Shown: one piece after another, positions 32,308-32,400 of the stretch | How positions within the stretch are numbered: the stretch's first letter is position 1 | How the letters are laid out: every line of letters starts with the position of its first letter | Position numbers and translations under genes: made by a program | The notes under the pieces: model-generated | Database searches by the model: none | What the model saw: only the letters and a program-made list of their open reading frames with translations | Told to the model about the DNA's origin: nothing | Origin: Nesterenkonia sp. E16_10 | Lineage (GTDB): Bacteria; Actinomycetota; Actinomycetes; Actinomycetales; Micrococcaceae | NCBI RefSeq assembly: GCF_017347085.1 | Contig: NZ_JADPSA010000006.1 | Location: forward strand, 1-32,400 | DNA length: 32,400 nt | Direction of reading: 5' to 3'

Positions 32308-32400
32308 ACGGACCGCAGCGGCGACGTCGTTGTTGAAGCCCATGCGGTTGATCAGCGCGCGATCTCTGACCAGTCGGAACAGCCGCGGGCTCGGGTTCCC
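32300..32400 (-). pseudogene. pyrD: Dihydroorotate dehydrogenase internal fragment (partial at window end)
   Basis: The minus strand from the window edge reads [20 protein letters not shown] and continues [12 protein letters not shown]. The motif [16 protein letters not shown] is diagnostic of class 2 dihydroorotate dehydrogenase (PyrD), which oxidises dihydroorotate at the membrane with quinone. The match stops at AAAVRP, where the frame passes into the aminotransferase at an 8-bp stretch (32300-32307) shared with window bases 1-8. The upstream part of pyrD lies outside the window. Confidence 0.85.

Overview
The window is chromosomal DNA from a high-GC Gram-positive bacterium (Actinomycetota). 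The dnaK-grpE-dnaJ-hspR operon with two HAIR operators, the strong GC bias at third codon positions, several leaderless starts and the closest-looking protein features all fit Micrococcales, probably Micrococcaceae. A salt-tolerant genus such as Nesterenkonia is possible (acidic proteins, a BCCT osmolyte transporter, an MscS channel), but the genus is inference. No tRNA, rRNA, CRISPR array, prophage or complete insertion sequence was seen.

Layout. 1-98 (-) is the first 32 codons of a class III aminotransferase, divergent from an aldehyde dehydrogenase (gabD-like, 280-1758). 1938-6183 is the dnaK-grpE-dnaJ-hspR heat-shock operon. 6254-11525 holds a lipoprotein-type penicillin-binding protein, trmB, a BCCT transporter and a small winged-helix protein. 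11644-13539 (-) holds a CPBP-family membrane protein lacking its catalytic residues and a trans-aconitate methyltransferase. 13697-16020 is a damaged region: a 3'-truncated AztD-like zinc chaperone, about 120 bp of an IS30-family element, and a secreted SH3/Rpf-like cell-wall protein that has lost its 5' end. 16210-22789 holds hisD, an MscS channel, an SDR, a small unknown protein, a metallo-beta-lactamase-fold hydrolase and a xi-class GST. 22780-30069 is a four-carbon sugar-acid locus (ltnD, otnK, otnI, a DeoR regulator, denD, a GntP-type transporter, otnC) predicted to take up L-threonate and D-erythronate and convert them to DHAP. 30191-30982 is an SGNH hydrolase, and 31102 onward (-) is the rest of the aminotransferase, joined in frame to a fragment of pyrD at the right edge.

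The most striking observation is structural. Positions 1-8 are identical to 32300-32307, and joining the two ends there rebuilds an uninterrupted 431-residue aminotransferase gene divergent from gabD. Inside the window that gene is instead fused to pyrD. A second junction at 14721-14732 joins an IS30 fragment to the headless cell-wall gene. Both junctions look like short-homology joins. They mean either real rearrangement (tandem duplication or circular form; IS-linked deletion) or chimeric assembly or amplification, and this should be settled before gene order across them is trusted.

No clearly new biological system was found. The best leads beyond the junctions are the near-symmetric divergent control region of the sugar-acid locus, the back-to-back leaderless promoters at 21603-21640, and the catalytically degenerate CPBP protein.
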